In this document: one piece after another, positions 31,122 through 40,182 of the stretch
Position numbering within the stretch: the first letter of the stretch is position 1
How the letters are laid out: every line of letters starts with the position of its first letter
Origin: Pirellulales bacterium
GTDB taxonomy: Bacteria > Planctomycetota > Planctomycetia > Pirellulales > DATAWG01
Length of the DNA: 40,285 bases
Assembly (NCBI GenBank): GCA_035939775.1
Contig: DASZFO010000096.1
Coordinates: forward strand, 1 to 40,285
Direction: 5' to 3'
The notes under the pieces: model-generated
Told to the model about the DNA's origin: nothing
Seen by the model: only the letters and a program-made list of their open reading frames with translations
Databases searched by the model: none
Translations under genes and position numbers: made by a program

Positions 31122-32224
31122 CGCACCGCATTCTTCACGTCATCCCGAGCCTCGATTCGCATGGCGCGGAGAAGCAGCTTACGCTGCTGGCCACCGGATT
31201 GCCGCGCGAGCGCTTCGATGTTCACGTCTGCGCGCTCGCGCGCGGCGGGCCGTATGAGGCGGTATTGCGAGCGGCGGGGATTCCGGTCACGGTGATCGGC
31301 AAACGCTGGAAGCTCGATCCGGCCGCGTTCTGGCGGCTCAAGCGAGAGATCGCTCGCGTCCGCCCCGATCTGGTTCACACCTGGCTGTTCGCGGGCAATT
31401 CCTACGGCCGAGCGGCGGCGCTGGCGGCGGGAGTGAAGCTTCTGGTGGCCGCCGAACGCTGCGTCGATCGCTGGAAGGTTTGGCACGAGTTTGCCTTCGA
31501 TCGCTATTTGGCGCGGCGAACCGAGCGGATCGTGGTGAATAGCGCGGCCGTCCGCGATTTTTACATTTTCCACGGTCTGCCAACGGAGAGATTCGCTGTG
31601 ATTCCGAACGGGGTGCCGCCGGCGGCGCCCAGTCGCGTCACGCGCGCTGAACTGCTGGCAGAACTCGGCTTGCCGACGAACGCCCAACTCATCGGCGCGA
31701 TTGGCCGGCTCTGGCCGCAGAAGCGAGTCAAGGAATTGATCTGGGCCGCCGATCAGTTGAAGTGCGTTCGCGACGGCGTGCATCTGTTAGTGATCGGCGA
31801 TGGGCCGCTGCGCCCGGACCTGGAGCGCTACGCCTGGATCTGCGAAACGGACGATCGCGTCCACTTTCTCGGCGCTCGTGACGACGTGCCGCGGCTGGTG
31901 CCGCATTTCGACGTGGCCTGGCTCGCCAGCGGTTATGAAGGACAATCCAATGCCATCATGGAGGCGATGGCCGCCGGGGTCCCGGTTGTGGCGACCGACA
32001 TTCCCGGCAACCGCGACTTGGTCGTTCCCGGTGAAACCGGCTACCTCGTGCCGCTCGATAGCCGTTCGGCATTTGCCAAATGGACGCTGCAAATCCTCCA
32101 AGATGCGGATTTGGCTCACCGCTTTGGCGCCGCCGGAAAAGCCCGCATGACCGCCGAGTTCAGCGTCGAGCGAATGGTGAATCGCTACGCCGCGCTGTAT
32201 GGTGAATTGCTCGATGGTAAATGA
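31118..32224 (+). CDS. GT4-family glycosyltransferase
   Basis: The 368-residue GT-B enzyme starts at ATG 31118. The N-terminal half has ILHVIPSLDSHGAEKQLTLL, with the usual G-A-E motif, and LVHTWLFAGNSYGR. The C-terminal nucleotide-sugar part has AVIPNGV, IGAIGRLWPQKR, LVIGDGPLRPDL, VHFLGARDDVPRL and the E-x7-E motif GYEGQSNAIMEAMAAG (Glu274 and Glu282). It probably adds a sugar to a lipid-linked surface polysaccharide on the cytoplasmic face. The amidotransferase downstream supports a role in exopolysaccharide. Its TGA stop lies within a repeat starting at 32220. Confidence 0.93.
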   Translation: MTHRILHVIPSLDSHGAEKQLTLLATGLPRERFDVHVCALARGGPYEAVLRAAGIPVTVIGKRWKLDPAAFWRLKREIARVRPDLVHTWLFAGNSYGRAAALAAGVKLLVAAERCVDRWKVWHEFAFDRYLARRTERIVVNSAAVRDFYIFHGLPTERFAVIPNGVPPAAPSRVTRAELLAELGLPTNAQLIGAIGRLWPQKRVKELIWAADQLKCVRDGVHLLVIGDGPLRPDLERYAWICETDDRVHFLGARDDVPRLVPHFDVAWLASGYEGQSNAIMEAMAAGVPVVATDIPGNRDLVVPGETGYLVPLDSRSAFAKWTLQILQDADLAHRFGAAGKARMTAEFSVERMVNRYAALYGELLDGK

Positions 32225-32363
32225 CGAATGACGAATGTCTAATGACGAATGCCCAAATGACGAACGAATTCACAACTCCGCTTGCGCCTCGTCCCGCCTC
32301 GGTGGATCTTCGACATTCGTGCTTCGTCAATCCTTAGGTATTCGTCATTCGACATTAGTCATT
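32220..32363. repeat. ATGACGAAT repeat region with inverted arms
   Basis: Several direct copies of ATGACGAATG lie at 32220-32267. The 24 bases 32227-32250 are inverted at 32340-32363 with two mismatches. It supplies the glycosyltransferase stop (TGA 32222-32224) and fills the gap up to eight bases before the asparagine synthetase ATG. Confidence 0.88.
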
Positions 32364-32371
32364 CCCATCGC

Positions 32372-34324
32372 ATGTGCGGCATCACTGGCGCAGTTTGGAT
32401 CGACCCGGCCGCGGCGCTCGATGCGGCCACGCTCGAGCGGATGACCGATTTGGTCGCGCATCGCGGTCCAGATGATCGCGGCTGCTATCGCAGCGACTAC
32501 CGCTTGCAAACCGGCGCGGCGCCGCAGCCCGGCGTGGCGCTCGGGCATCGGCGGCTGTCGATCATCGACATCGAGGGGAGCCGCCAGCCGCTGTCGAATG
32601 AAGACGGCACGATCTGGGTCGTCTTCAACGGAGAAATCTACAATTTCCGCGACTTACGGCGGCGGCTGGAAGGTTCCGGCCATCGCTTCCGCACGCAAGG
32701 AGACGTCGAGACGATCGTTCATCTCTACGAGGATGAGGGGCCCGATTTCGCCAAACATCTCTGGGGAATGTTCGCCGTGGCGATCTGGGACGCCCCACGG
32801 CGGCAATTGGTGCTGGCCCGCGATCGCCTCGGGAAGAAACCGCTGGTGTATCGCGCCGAGACGAACCGGCTGTTGTTTGCTAGCGAATTGAAGTGCCTGC
32901 TGGCGACCCTCGGCGTCCCGCGCGAGATCGATCCGGGAGCGCTCGACGAATACTTGACCTACCAGTACATCCCGCACCCGAACACGATTTTTCGCGGAAT
33001 TCGCAAGTTGCCGCCAGCCCACTACGCCGTCTGGCGCGACGGCCGCTTGAATGTGGCCAGTTATTGGCAGCCTGACTTCAACCATGAGGAACGTCGACCG
33101 CTCGGCGAATATGTCGAAGAGTTGCAATCGCGAATGACCGACGCGGTGCGGCTGCGATTGCAGAGCGACGTGCCGCTGGGGGCGTTTCTTTCTGGTGGGA
33201 TCGATTCGTCGATCGTCGTCGGCCTGATGAGCCGATTGAGCGGAAGTCCCGTGAAAACATTTTCAATCGGCTTTCCCGAATCGGATTACGATGAAACCCG
33301 CTACGCACGCGAAGTCGCCGAGCGCTTCGGTACGGAGCATCACGAGCTGCGCGTCGAGCCGAACGCCTTGGAGATTCTGCCGAAGCTGGCCTGGCACTAC
33401 GACGAGCCGATGGCCGACAGTTCAGCGGTGCCGACCTGGTATGTCGCGGAGCTGACGCACCGAGAGGTGAAAGTGGCGCTCACCGGCGATGGCGGGGACG
33501 AACTTTTCGCGGGCTACGATCGTTATCGGGCGGTGCGGCTATCGACACTGTTCGACAGGCTGCCCGGCCCGTTGCGGCGGTTGCTGGCGAGTTCCCTCTG
33601 GCAGCGGCTGCCGGGCGGGAATCGGCGGCGATCGTTCATCCGCCGATTGAAGCGGTTCACGGCCGCGCTCGGGCAGCCCGTCCAGCGGCGGTATCTCGAT
33701 TGGATCGGCATTTTCGACGAAGCCGGTCGCGCGGCTTTGTACTCGGACGAATTCCTGGCCAGTCTGCCGAACGTCGATCCGACAGAATTCTTGAATCGGG
33801 CCTGGCGGCGAGCCGGCCGGCGCGACACGGTCACCGCGGCGTCGCTCGCCGATCTGACGACCTATCTTCCCTGCGATCTGTTGACGAAAGTGGATATCGC
33901 CTCGATGGCCCACGGCCTCGAGTGCCGGCAACCGTTTCTCGACCATCGGGTCGTCGAACTGGCGATCGCGATGCCAGTGCAATTCAAGCAGCGCTTCGGC
34001 CGCGGGAAGCGAATTCTGCTCGAGGCTTTCGACGATCTTTTGCCGCCGAGCGTTCGCCGCCGGCGGAAGATGGGCTTCGGCATCCCGCTCGAATCCTGGC
34101 TGCGCAACGAACTGAAGCAATTCACCCGCGAAGTGTTGCTCGATCGTGTTTCGCTCGGCCGCGGCTACTTCCGCCCCGAGGCCGTGACGCGGATCGTCGA
34201 GGAACATCAATCCGGCGCCCGCAACCACGGCTATCAGCTTTGGTCATTACTGGTCTTCGAGCTGTGGCATCGCCAATGGATGGAGGCCGCAAACAGGATA
34301 GACAACCCCGAACGGCGGTTCTAA
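32372..34324 (+). CDS. asnB: Glutamine-dependent asparagine synthetase-type amidotransferase
   Basis: The 650-residue protein starts at ATG 32372 so that Cys2 (MCGITGAVW), the N-terminal nucleophile, is exposed; longer in-frame starts would destroy this. The glutaminase domain shows HRGPDDRG, LGHRRLSIID, VFNGEIYNF and GDVETIVHLYE. The synthetase domain has the ATP-binding SGGIDSS near residue 274, KTFSIGFPESDYDET and LTGDGGDELFAGY. Family members either make asparagine or amidate sugar acids in exopolysaccharide clusters. The upstream glycosyltransferase favours the second, but free asparagine synthesis remains possible. No Shine-Dalgarno is seen because the leader is repeat sequence. Confidence 0.92.
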   Translation: MCGITGAVWIDPAAALDAATLERMTDLVAHRGPDDRGCYRSDYRLQTGAAPQPGVALGHRRLSIIDIEGSRQPLSNEDGTIWVVFNGEIYNFRDLRRRLEGSGHRFRTQGDVETIVHLYEDEGPDFAKHLWGMFAVAIWDAPRRQLVLARDRLGKKPLVYRAETNRLLFASELKCLLATLGVPREIDPGALDEYLTYQYIPHPNTIFRGIRKLPPAHYAVWRDGRLNVASYWQPDFNHEERRPLGEYVEELQSRMTDAVRLRLQSDVPLGAFLSGGIDSSIVVGLMSRLSGSPVKTFSIGFPESDYDETRYAREVAERFGTEHHELRVEPNALEILPKLAWHYDEPMADSSAVPTWYVAELTHREVKVALTGDGGDELFAGYDRYRAVRLSTLFDRLPGPLRRLLASSLWQRLPGGNRRRSFIRRLKRFTAALGQPVQRRYLDWIGIFDEAGRAALYSDEFLASLPNVDPTEFLNRAWRRAGRRDTVTAASLADLTTYLPCDLLTKVDIASMAHGLECRQPFLDHRVVELAIAMPVQFKQRFGRGKRILLEAFDDLLPPSVRRRRKMGFGIPLESWLRNELKQFTREVLLDRVSLGRGYFRPEAVTRIVEEHQSGARNHGYQLWSLLVFELWHRQWMEAANRIDNPERRF

Positions 34325-34363
34325 AATCGGTAACAGTCCGCCCATTTTCCCGAGGAGATTCTT

Positions 34364-34822
34364 ATGCCCCCGAGCGCTCGACCCGTTGGCGCATGCTTTC
34401 GCATCGCTCTTTTTTTGTGCGGCTGTTTCCTGGCCGGATCTTTGGCCGGCTGCGGTTCCGGGGAGCCGTTTTCGTACGTGCCAGTCAGCGGCAAAGTTAC
34501 CTACGCCGACGGCACCCCTATTCCGGCAAAACTCAAATTGATTTTCATTGCCGTTAACCCGCCGACAGCCGACGCGGGTACCGTTCCCAAACCAGGCGCC
34601 GCGATCACAAACTCCGACGGAACGTTCGACGCCGTCACCAGCCATACTTACGGCGATGGTTTGATTCCCGGCAAGCACAAGGTTGTATTGACCGTGTCAA
34701 CCGGGAGGGGCGGCGAATCAACGACGGACCTCTTCGGGCCCGAGTATTCCGACCCGAACAAGACGCCGATCGAGGTCGATACGGCAAACCTGCCGATGGA
34801 GATCAAGGTGAAGAAGCCGTAG
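34364..34822 (+). CDS. Planctomycete lipoprotein with carboxypeptidase-regulatory-like fold
   Basis: The 152-residue protein starts at ATG 34364, with GAGGAG six bases before it. The signal sequence ends in lipobox SLAGC with Cys30 as the lipidation site. The mature part is a small beta-sandwich of the transthyretin/carboxypeptidase-regulatory type (VPVSGKVTYADGTPIPAKL, ITNSDGTFDAV, PGKHKVVLTVS). Such lipoproteins are often coded beside DUF1559 genes in planctomycetes, as here (convergent). Function unknown. Confidence 0.82.
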   Translation: MPPSARPVGACFRIALFLCGCFLAGSLAGCGSGEPFSYVPVSGKVTYADGTPIPAKLKLIFIAVNPPTADAGTVPKPGAAITNSDGTFDAVTSHTYGDGLIPGKHKVVLTVSTGRGGESTTDLFGPEYSDPNKTPIEVDTANLPMEIKVKKP

Positions 34823-34825
34823 GGC

Positions 34826-35974
34826 TTAATACTGACCGCTTTGGATCGTTTCGCCGTCGTTGGAGAGCAGGATCTTGTCCCACACGCCAAGGCCCTGGGG
34901 TGGGTTGATGCTCGATATTCCCAACTGAATGTAATCGCTGATGAACTTGACGCTGCCATCGGCGAAACAGACATTGACGCCGCCCGTGTGAAGGCTACGA
35001 GCCGCTTGTTGCCAATTCGGCCAATCATCGCTCGAGCAGGACATCCCGATCTGCGATGTCTTGACGGCCCCACCGACGATCGCTTGGATCGCGGAGCAGG
35101 CCTCCACGTCGTCGGACTTGAGCCCCGGATCGGCTGCGTTCGGGCCGTTGCAGTCCCCTTGATATCCGGAAGCCCAGATCGCGCTCGGGCAAGCGCCGCT
35201 CATGGCCCAAACACCCCGGCAATCGAAAGGAACCAAGCCGGCGCGAATCTCGCAAACCAAGATCGTTTTGCTCGTTCCGTCCTTGATCTCGGTGGCCTTC
35301 AGCGCGACATTGGCCCCCATCACACCGCACTGATACTTGTTGCGCCAAACCGCCGCGCTGGCAGCATCGTCGGAATTGCTGCCAACACTCATGAAGCCCG
35401 TCGAGGCATTGGCGGCGTAATCGCCGCGAGCCCAGAGCGGAGTCGCGCCCTTCGGGCTCAAGAGCGAAGTCGCCGCGTTTTGCGAACCATCGAATGGCGT
35501 GGCGTTATAAGGATCGCTCGGACAACACATGACGCCCATGTGGGTAGCCCGCGCGGGCGCGTTTATCGCGTTGTTGATGGGTTGCTTCAAGTCCATCGTC
35601 TTGTAGATGTCATTCCCTTCGATCTGCGGAAGAATATCGATCACCCAGTTCTTGTAAAGTCCGGGAGAGTTTAAGGCGTGGTTGGATGTCGGAATCGGCG
35701 AGTTAATGATATTGGGCAGCCCCTTCGAGTCCAGCCACGTCGAACTTGCCGGGAACGTTCTATGGCCCGAGTGGAAATTCAACAAAGCCAAACCCAGTTG
35801 TCGGATATTGCTGGAACATTGCGATCTTCGGGCGGCCTCGCGGGCTGCTTGAATCGCCGGCAGCAAGAGCGCAATGAGAATGCCGATGATCGCGATCACG
35901 ACCAAAAGTTCGACCAGTGTGAATCCACGGCGGCGCGCAGAGAGAAACGAATTGCGACGATCTACCTTGAACAT
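34826..35974 (-). CDS. DUF1559 prepilin-like protein
   Basis: The 382-residue protein starts at ATG 35972-35974, with GGAGAG four bases upstream; a TTG four codons earlier is the less likely start. The N-terminus has a type IV prepilin/pseudopilin cleavage and methylation motif [20 protein letters not shown] (residues 14-33), then [18 protein letters not shown]. The C-terminus has the H-x9-DG element [20 protein letters not shown]. This family is hugely expanded in planctomycetes and assumed to be cell-surface fibres or pseudopilins. It would be processed by a prepilin peptidase coded elsewhere. Confidence 0.95.
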   Translation of the reverse strand: MFKVDRRNSFLSARRRGFTLVELLVVIAIIGILIALLLPAIQAAREAARRSQCSSNIRQLGLALLNFHSGHRTFPASSTWLDSKGLPNIINSPIPTSNHALNSPGLYKNWVIDILPQIEGNDIYKTMDLKQPINNAINAPARATHMGVMCCPSDPYNATPFDGSQNAATSLLSPKGATPLWARGDYAANASTGFMSVGSNSDDAASAAVWRNKYQCGVMGANVALKATEIKDGTSKTILVCEIRAGLVPFDCRGVWAMSGACPSAIWASGYQGDCNGPNAADPGLKSDDVEACSAIQAIVGGAVKTSQIGMSCSSDDWPNWQQAARSLHTGGVNVCFADGSVKFISDYIQLGISSINPPQGLGVWDKILLSNDGETIQSGQY

Positions 35975-36561
35975 GATGCTCTCCAATCTGAATAGCTTAC
36001 GCGAATGGTATTGATGAGGGCGTCGCTTATTGTAGCAAAAACCTCCATCCGTGCCAAAACTCCATCATAAAGAATTTCCCGCGGAAATGAGATTCCGGGC
36101 ATGCCCATCCCTTGAGGGGTAGAAAGCGTGCGTGCCGTTTCGCGGTCGGGTAACGCTTCTGACCAGTCCGCCGCGGCGGATCGGCCAGTGCCGAAACTTG
36201 CCCCGAACGCTGATTCAACAAGTCTTCCGTGAGTCGGCGGGTAATGCAGTAGGGCTATGCTATGTGCCAGTTCAGCACTGGCCGACTTCGCTGGCCACAC
36301 GTCGCTGGCCGGTGCCACGCCTTGATGGCGGGCGCCGAATCGCGGGTTGGTTGCAACGCACCGGCCGGCGTTGCTCTGACTCAGCCTTCATCCTTCCGCC
36401 TTCATCGTTAATTCCGCCGCAGGATTCGCTGGGTTGACATCGGCCAGGCGCGTCACTATCATTCCGGGGATTGGTGGCCCTTCGGCTTCCAAGTGCTTTG
36501 GTGACAAGTTGTTCGGCCTTGGCTGCGACCTCCGCAGACGGTCGCGAGGAGTAATCTGTCG
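35975..36561. other. Repeat-bearing intergenic region, 587 bases
   Basis: No gene is supported. Around 36185-36310 lie fragments of the GGCACTGGCC palindrome: a 23-base identity at 36275-36297 with 26148-26170 on the other strand, plus shorter GGCCAGTGCC-like pieces. At 36249-36269 a degraded GTAGGGC-type repeat is visible. A small palindrome ATTTCC-CGC-GGAAAT lies near 36072-36088. The promoters of the DUF1559 gene (minus) and ferredoxin gene (plus) must lie here but I cannot place them. Confidence 0.6.
36275..36297. repeat. GGCACTGGCC-family repeat, second copy
   Basis: These 23 bases are the exact reverse complement of 26148-26170 inside uvrA, which shows that the element is dispersed. 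Confidence 0.85.
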
Positions 36562-36843
36562 ATGACCCACGTTGTGTGTGAACCTTGTTTCGATTGCAAA
36601 TATACCGACTGCGTCGTGGTGTGCCCCGTCGAGTGCTTCTATGAAGGGGAACGGATCCTGTACATCCATCCCGATGAATGCATCGACTGCGAAGCCTGCG
36701 TGCCGGAATGTCCGGTCGAGGCCATCTTTCATGAAGACAACGTGCCGGAAGAGTGGAAGGACTTCACCGCCTTGAACGCCGAAATGGCGCCGCAGTGCCC
36801 CGTGATCACGGAAAAGAAAGAACCGCTGGCGGGCAAGGAATGA
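36562..36843 (+). CDS. fdxA: FdxA-type ferredoxin with two iron-sulfur clusters
   Basis: The 93-residue protein starts at ATG 36562. It carries two cluster motifs, [20 protein letters not shown] and [12 protein letters not shown], and the family ending [16 protein letters not shown]. The first motif has the spacing typical of the 3Fe-4S/4Fe-4S FdxA ferredoxins. It is a soluble electron carrier. A strong terminator follows at 36903. Confidence 0.95.
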   Translation: MTHVVCEPCFDCKYTDCVVVCPVECFYEGERILYIHPDECIDCEACVPECPVEAIFHEDNVPEEWKDFTALNAEMAPQCPVITEKKEPLAGKE

Positions 36844-36902
36844 CGGCCGAGCGCGCCGGCCATCGGAACACTTGGATCGCGCGATCACGAACAGAATTCT
36901 CA

Positions 36903-36938
36903 AGCCGCCGCGGGCTTTGAAGCCGCGGCGGCTTTTTT
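36903..36938 (+). terminator. Rho-independent terminator after fdxA
   Basis: AGCCGCCGCGG and CCGCGGCGGCT form an 11-pair GC-rich stem with a nine-base loop, followed by six T. It lies 60 bases after the fdxA stop. Confidence 0.92.
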
Positions 36939-37002
36939 GCACTTCTGCATTCAATTCAATCGACTTCGTTCGCTGTCCTCTTGGCGTCCTTGGCGGCGGT
37001 TC

Positions 37003-37048
37003 AAACAAAAAGAACGCAGCCCGCCACGAATTCCCTGTGACGGGCTGC
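37003..37048 (-). terminator. Rho-independent terminator after the PRC-barrel gene
   Basis: On the minus strand a 12-pair stem (37048-37037 with 37027-37016, one G-T type pair) is followed by TTCTTTTTGTTT. It lies 37 bases past the stop of the PRC-barrel gene. Confidence 0.85.
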
Positions 37049-37084
37049 GGATGCAGACGCTGCGATCAGGTGGCGCGCGAAATT

Positions 37085-37540
37085 CTATCGCGCGTTCGGT
37101 CTGGGCGTCGCAGCGTTGTGATCGATTTGCTCGGCGAAGCCCGCCGGGGCCGTGTCGGGCCAATGCTCTTTGTCGAAGCCCTTCGCGTTGTCGAGCTTGG
37201 TCTTCGACACATTGACCACGAAGAACATGTTGTTCCCGTCGAGCTTCATTTGCAGCTCGTTAAACGGGATGGCGAATAGCTTTTCGCCTACTCCCAGCAC
37301 TCCGCCAGACCCCAGGGCGATGTAGTTGATCGTCCCGGTATCCATGTTGACCACGAAGTCCGCGACTGTCCCCAGCTTTTCATTCTGGAGATTGCGGACT
37401 TCGGTCCCGTGCAGCTTGGTCATTCTGAAGGTCTTGGGCACCGACACGTTTTCGGTCGGCCGCGGATCGGCGGCCAACGCGCCCCCCGCCCAACTCAAGA
37501 CCAGCCCACAGGCCAGCAATCCGGTAATGATGCGCTTCAT
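37085..37540 (-). CDS. Exported PRC-barrel domain protein
   Basis: The 151-residue protein starts at ATG 37540 after AAGGAG. A signal peptide MKRIITGLLACGLVLSWAGG, cut near residue 23 (ALA-ADP), sends it to the periplasm. The body is a PRC-barrel: RMTKLHGTEVRNLQNEKLGT, VADFVVNMDTGTINYIALG, LFAIPFNELQMKL. Such exported PRC-barrel proteins are often stress related, but the role is not known. Confidence 0.88.
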   Translation of the reverse strand: MKRIITGLLACGLVLSWAGGALAADPRPTENVSVPKTFRMTKLHGTEVRNLQNEKLGTVADFVVNMDTGTINYIALGSGGVLGVGEKLFAIPFNELQMKLDGNNMFFVVNVSKTKLDNAKGFDKEHWPDTAPAGFAEQIDHNAATPRPNAR

Positions 37541-37610
37541 AGTTCTGCTCCTTCCTCCATAAATCAGGCGGTCTGCCCAAACAAAACACCCGGTATCCGC
37601 CGCGCCGGTC

Positions 37611-37784
37611 TCATAGACTGGCGCCGCGGCGCGGTCTTCCGAGCAACAGGCTCAACACGAACAGGATCAAGAACACGAAGAACAAAATCTTCGCTACGCC
37701 GACCGCCTCGATGGCAATCCCGCCAAATCCGAACACGGCGGCGACCAGCGCAATCACGAAAAATACGGCAGCCCAGTACAACAT
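37611..37784 (-). CDS. DUF1328 small membrane protein
   Basis: The 57-residue protein starts at ATG 37782-37784, preceded by GGAGG at eight bases spacing. It has two hydrophobic segments: [20 protein letters not shown] and [19 protein letters not shown]. Length and sequence match the DUF1328 (YtjA) family. The frame is open further upstream but that part is not conserved-looking. It lies upstream of the PRC-barrel gene on the same strand and may be cotranscribed or coregulated. Confidence 0.9.
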   Translation of the reverse strand: MLYWAAVFFVIALVAAVFGFGGIAIEAVGVAKILFFVFLILFVLSLLLGRPRRGASL

Positions 37785-38152
37785 GGGTTGGTCCTCCAAG
37801 GCGCGGAAAACAATGATCGGCTGCCCTGGGCCATATGGGCCGGCAGCTTCAATCAGTCTAGGTCCGGTGCGACCCCTGCCCCACCGACACCGCTGCCCAA
37901 ACCACGCACAAACCGTGCCAATGCGAATCTGCCCGTAGCGGTGGGGACCTGCGGCAATATCGTCGACGAAAACGCGGATTGGGGACCGATATTCAGCCTT
38001 GGAATGGAGGCCTTGGCTATCCATTGAGCAAGCTGGCCGAAAACCGGCTAGGATTTGAATGCAAGAATCAGCCGGCGGCGTTCCGCGCTGGTGCCCAATG
38101 TCGAATAGAATGAACACGTTCGCCATTCCCATCTTGGCGAGGACAAGCGTCG
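37785..38152. other. Divergent intergenic region, 368 bases, no gene seen
   Basis: The stretch separates the DUF1328 gene (minus) and the DUF2007 gene (plus). I see no repeat, RNA gene or convincing promoter. The minus frame is open across it, but the implied protein has no family-like features. Confidence 0.4.
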
Positions 38153-38902
38153 ATGAGCGGCAAGCAAATCGTGATCTACACGGCGGCGAGTCTGCCGCAG
38201 GCCCATGTGTTGCGCAATGTCCTTGAAGAATTGGGCATCCCCGCCTCGATCACGAACGACACGATCCAGTTTGCCGTGGGCGACGTGCCGGCGGGCTGGC
38301 CAACTTCCCCGCGCGTTGTGGTGGACGAGCAACAGGCCGAACTGGCACGCCGGGTCGCGTTGGAGTTCGACGTTGCCGGCCGCAGTTCGCGATTGCGCGA
38401 CAAGGGCGATGACGATTCAGATTCGAGCGCCGACCGCGAGACAATCGCTTGGCCCATGTGCCCGAAATGCGGCCGCCGCCGAGTGGCGATTTGCCCTTTC
38501 TGCGGCTCGACCGGCGACGATATTCCGCCCGCCGATCTCAGCTATCAGGCGCTGGAAGAGCATGCCGACGACGAAGGCGACACCGCCGCCTTGCGGCTCG
38601 ATCGCCAATCGACCGGCACGCAGCGCAACTGGCTCCTGTGCCCAACCTGTGAAGAACCGTTCGAGGCTCAATACGAGCACGCTTGCCGAAACTGCGGGCA
38701 CGATTTCGGCGACGGCATCAAACGGCCTGACGCGCCCCCGGCGCTGCTCTTTTCGCCGCCCCGATTGGCATGGTTTTCCGCCTGCGTTGCCGCAACAGTG
38801 CTCTTGATGCTCTGGAAGCCGGTGATGGGCTACGTGCTCGTGGCCGTCATCGTCGTGGCGACACTGGTTCGTCGGAGTATCGACGCGGGACGCTCGCAGT
38901 AG
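38153..38902 (+). CDS. DUF2007 / zinc-ribbon membrane protein
   Basis: The 249-residue protein starts at ATG 38153. Residues 1-75 match DUF2007, a putative signal-transducing domain ([49 protein letters not shown]). The middle has two zinc-ribbon-like knuckles, [17 protein letters not shown] and [21 protein letters not shown]. The C-terminus has two membrane segments ([15 protein letters not shown] and [13 protein letters not shown]) and a short basic tail. The soluble part probably faces the cytoplasm. Role unknown. Confidence 0.85.
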   Translation: MSGKQIVIYTAASLPQAHVLRNVLEELGIPASITNDTIQFAVGDVPAGWPTSPRVVVDEQQAELARRVALEFDVAGRSSRLRDKGDDDSDSSADRETIAWPMCPKCGRRRVAICPFCGSTGDDIPPADLSYQALEEHADDEGDTAALRLDRQSTGTQRNWLLCPTCEEPFEAQYEHACRNCGHDFGDGIKRPDAPPALLFSPPRLAWFSACVAATVLLMLWKPVMGYVLVAVIVVATLVRRSIDAGRSQ

Positions 38903-39030
38903 TCGACAAAAAAGGCAAACCCGCTTGGGCGATCGTGAATCGCTGATTGGCCCTTTATGCAGCCCAGGCGTTCGCTGCATCGAGCGCCTGTCCGTCGCCG
39001 CTGGCTCCGGTTAAACGATCTCGCCCTGCA

Positions 39031-39813
39031 TCAGGATGCGAATTCGGGGCGGCGGCGGCCGAGCTGGGATTGGAGCCGCTGCACGATCGAGCTGTGCATC
39101 TGGCTGACGCGGCTTTCCGAAAGATCGAGCGTGGCGCCAATCTCTTTCATCGTCAGCTCTTCGTAGTAGTAGAGAATGATGATTAGCCGCTCGTTGCGAT
39201 TGAGGCCCTTGGTGACTAGGCGCATCAGGTCGTTCTTCTGGATGCGCCGTGTGGGGTCTTCCCCCTTCTTGTCTTCGAGGATGTCGATCTCGCGGACGTC
39301 CTTGTAGCTATCGGTCTCGTACCATTTCTTGTTCAGGCTGATCAGATTGACCGCGTTGGCGTCGAGCATCATCTTTTCCAGCTCGGCGACGCTGATCTGC
39401 ATCTGCTCGGCCAGCTCGATTTCGGTCGGCGAGCGGCCCAGCTTGGCTTCGAGAGTCTTGATCCCTTCGTTGAGCTTGCTGGCCTTGGAGCGCACTAACC
39501 GCGGCACCCAGTCCATCGTGCGCAGCTCATCGAGCATCGCCCCGCGGATTCGCGGCACGCAATACGTTTCGAACTTCACGCCGCGCGAGAGGTCGAAAGC
39601 GTCGATCGCGTCCATCAGGCCGAACACGCCGGCCGAGACGAGGTCGTCCAGCTCGACCCCTTCGGGCAACCGAGCCCAAATCCGTTCGCCGTTGTACTTC
39701 ACCAGCGGCAGATATTGCTCGACGAGCCGATTGCGCAGGTCTTGATTCGACGGATCGGCTTTGAATAGCAGCCAAAGCTGTTGTACGTCCTCAGGTGCGA
39801 GCGTCGTCGCCAT
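39031..39813 (-). CDS. FliA/WhiG-type RNA polymerase sigma factor
   Basis: The 260-residue protein starts at ATG 39811-39813, with GGAGG five bases upstream. Region 2 is clear (LVEQYLPLVKYNGERIWARL, LDDLVSAGVFGLMDAIDAFD, VKFETYCVPRIRGAMLDELR), then region 3 (LGRSPTEIELAEQMQISVAE) and region 4 with its helix-turn-helix (IIILYYYEELTMKEIGATLD, LSESRVSQMHSSIVQRLQ). It belongs to the sigma-28 group that controls flagella in many bacteria, but in planctomycetes it may have other targets. Two hairpins lie in its leader. Confidence 0.93.
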   Translation of the reverse strand: MATTLAPEDVQQLWLLFKADPSNQDLRNRLVEQYLPLVKYNGERIWARLPEGVELDDLVSAGVFGLMDAIDAFDLSRGVKFETYCVPRIRGAMLDELRTMDWVPRLVRSKASKLNEGIKTLEAKLGRSPTEIELAEQMQISVAELEKMMLDANAVNLISLNKKWYETDSYKDVREIDILEDKKGEDPTRRIQKNDLMRLVTKGLNRNERLIIILYYYEELTMKEIGATLDLSESRVSQMHSSIVQRLQSQLGRRRPEFAS

Positions 39814-39845
39814 GCAATCCTCCGTGATTGTTCGCCGAGCGTGGT

Positions 39846-39887
39846 CTTCACGCTCCGCGTGAAGCATTCGCCGCATGCAACGCATGC
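39846..39887. repeat. Two short palindromes in the sigma-factor leader
   Basis: CTTCACGC-TCC-GCGTGAAG (39846-39864) is a perfect eight-pair hairpin. Two GCATGC palindromes follow at 39873-39878 and 39882-39887. They lie 33-74 bases upstream of the sigma-factor start and may be a dispersed repeat, a terminator for the preceding gene, or a control site. Confidence 0.6.
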
Positions 39888-39915
39888 AGCCCACACTGGC
39901 AGAGCCAGCGGCAAA

Positions 39916-40182
39916 TTATTTTTTCATACTGATCGCGGCCGGAGCCGTTTTGCTTGCCGCGTTCGCGCCGGCGGCCATTTCGGACATCAGCCGCGAGCGA
40001 ACCGAATCATCCACAATCCAACCGGCCAGTTGTCCGACCACGCCACCGATCACCGCAAAAACGATAAGGCACGCAATGGCTTGACCGATCGTCGCTTCAA
40101 CGGAGACCGACCGCACAACGCACCGCACAAGGACCGTCAAAAAGGCGAGCGTCCCTAAGACGCCGGCGTAGGCGCGTCCCAT
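39916..40182 (-). CDS. Small membrane protein
   Basis: The 88-residue protein starts at ATG 40180-40182, with AGGA eight bases upstream. Two membrane segments are visible (YAGVLGTLAFLTVLVRCVV and AIACLIVFAVIGGVVGQLAG), then a charged stretch and an alanine-rich tail ending ISMKK. It lies 102 bases upstream of the sigma-factor gene on the same strand. I recognise no family. Confidence 0.7.
   Translation of the reverse strand: MGRAYAGVLGTLAFLTVLVRCVVRSVSVEATIGQAIACLIVFAVIGGVVGQLAGWIVDDSVRSRLMSEMAAGANAASKTAPAAISMKK

Noticed and set aside
37611-38132. 173-codon ORF containing the DUF1328 protein
   Set aside because: Only the last 57 codons match the family, and a strong ribosome-binding site precedes that internal ATG.
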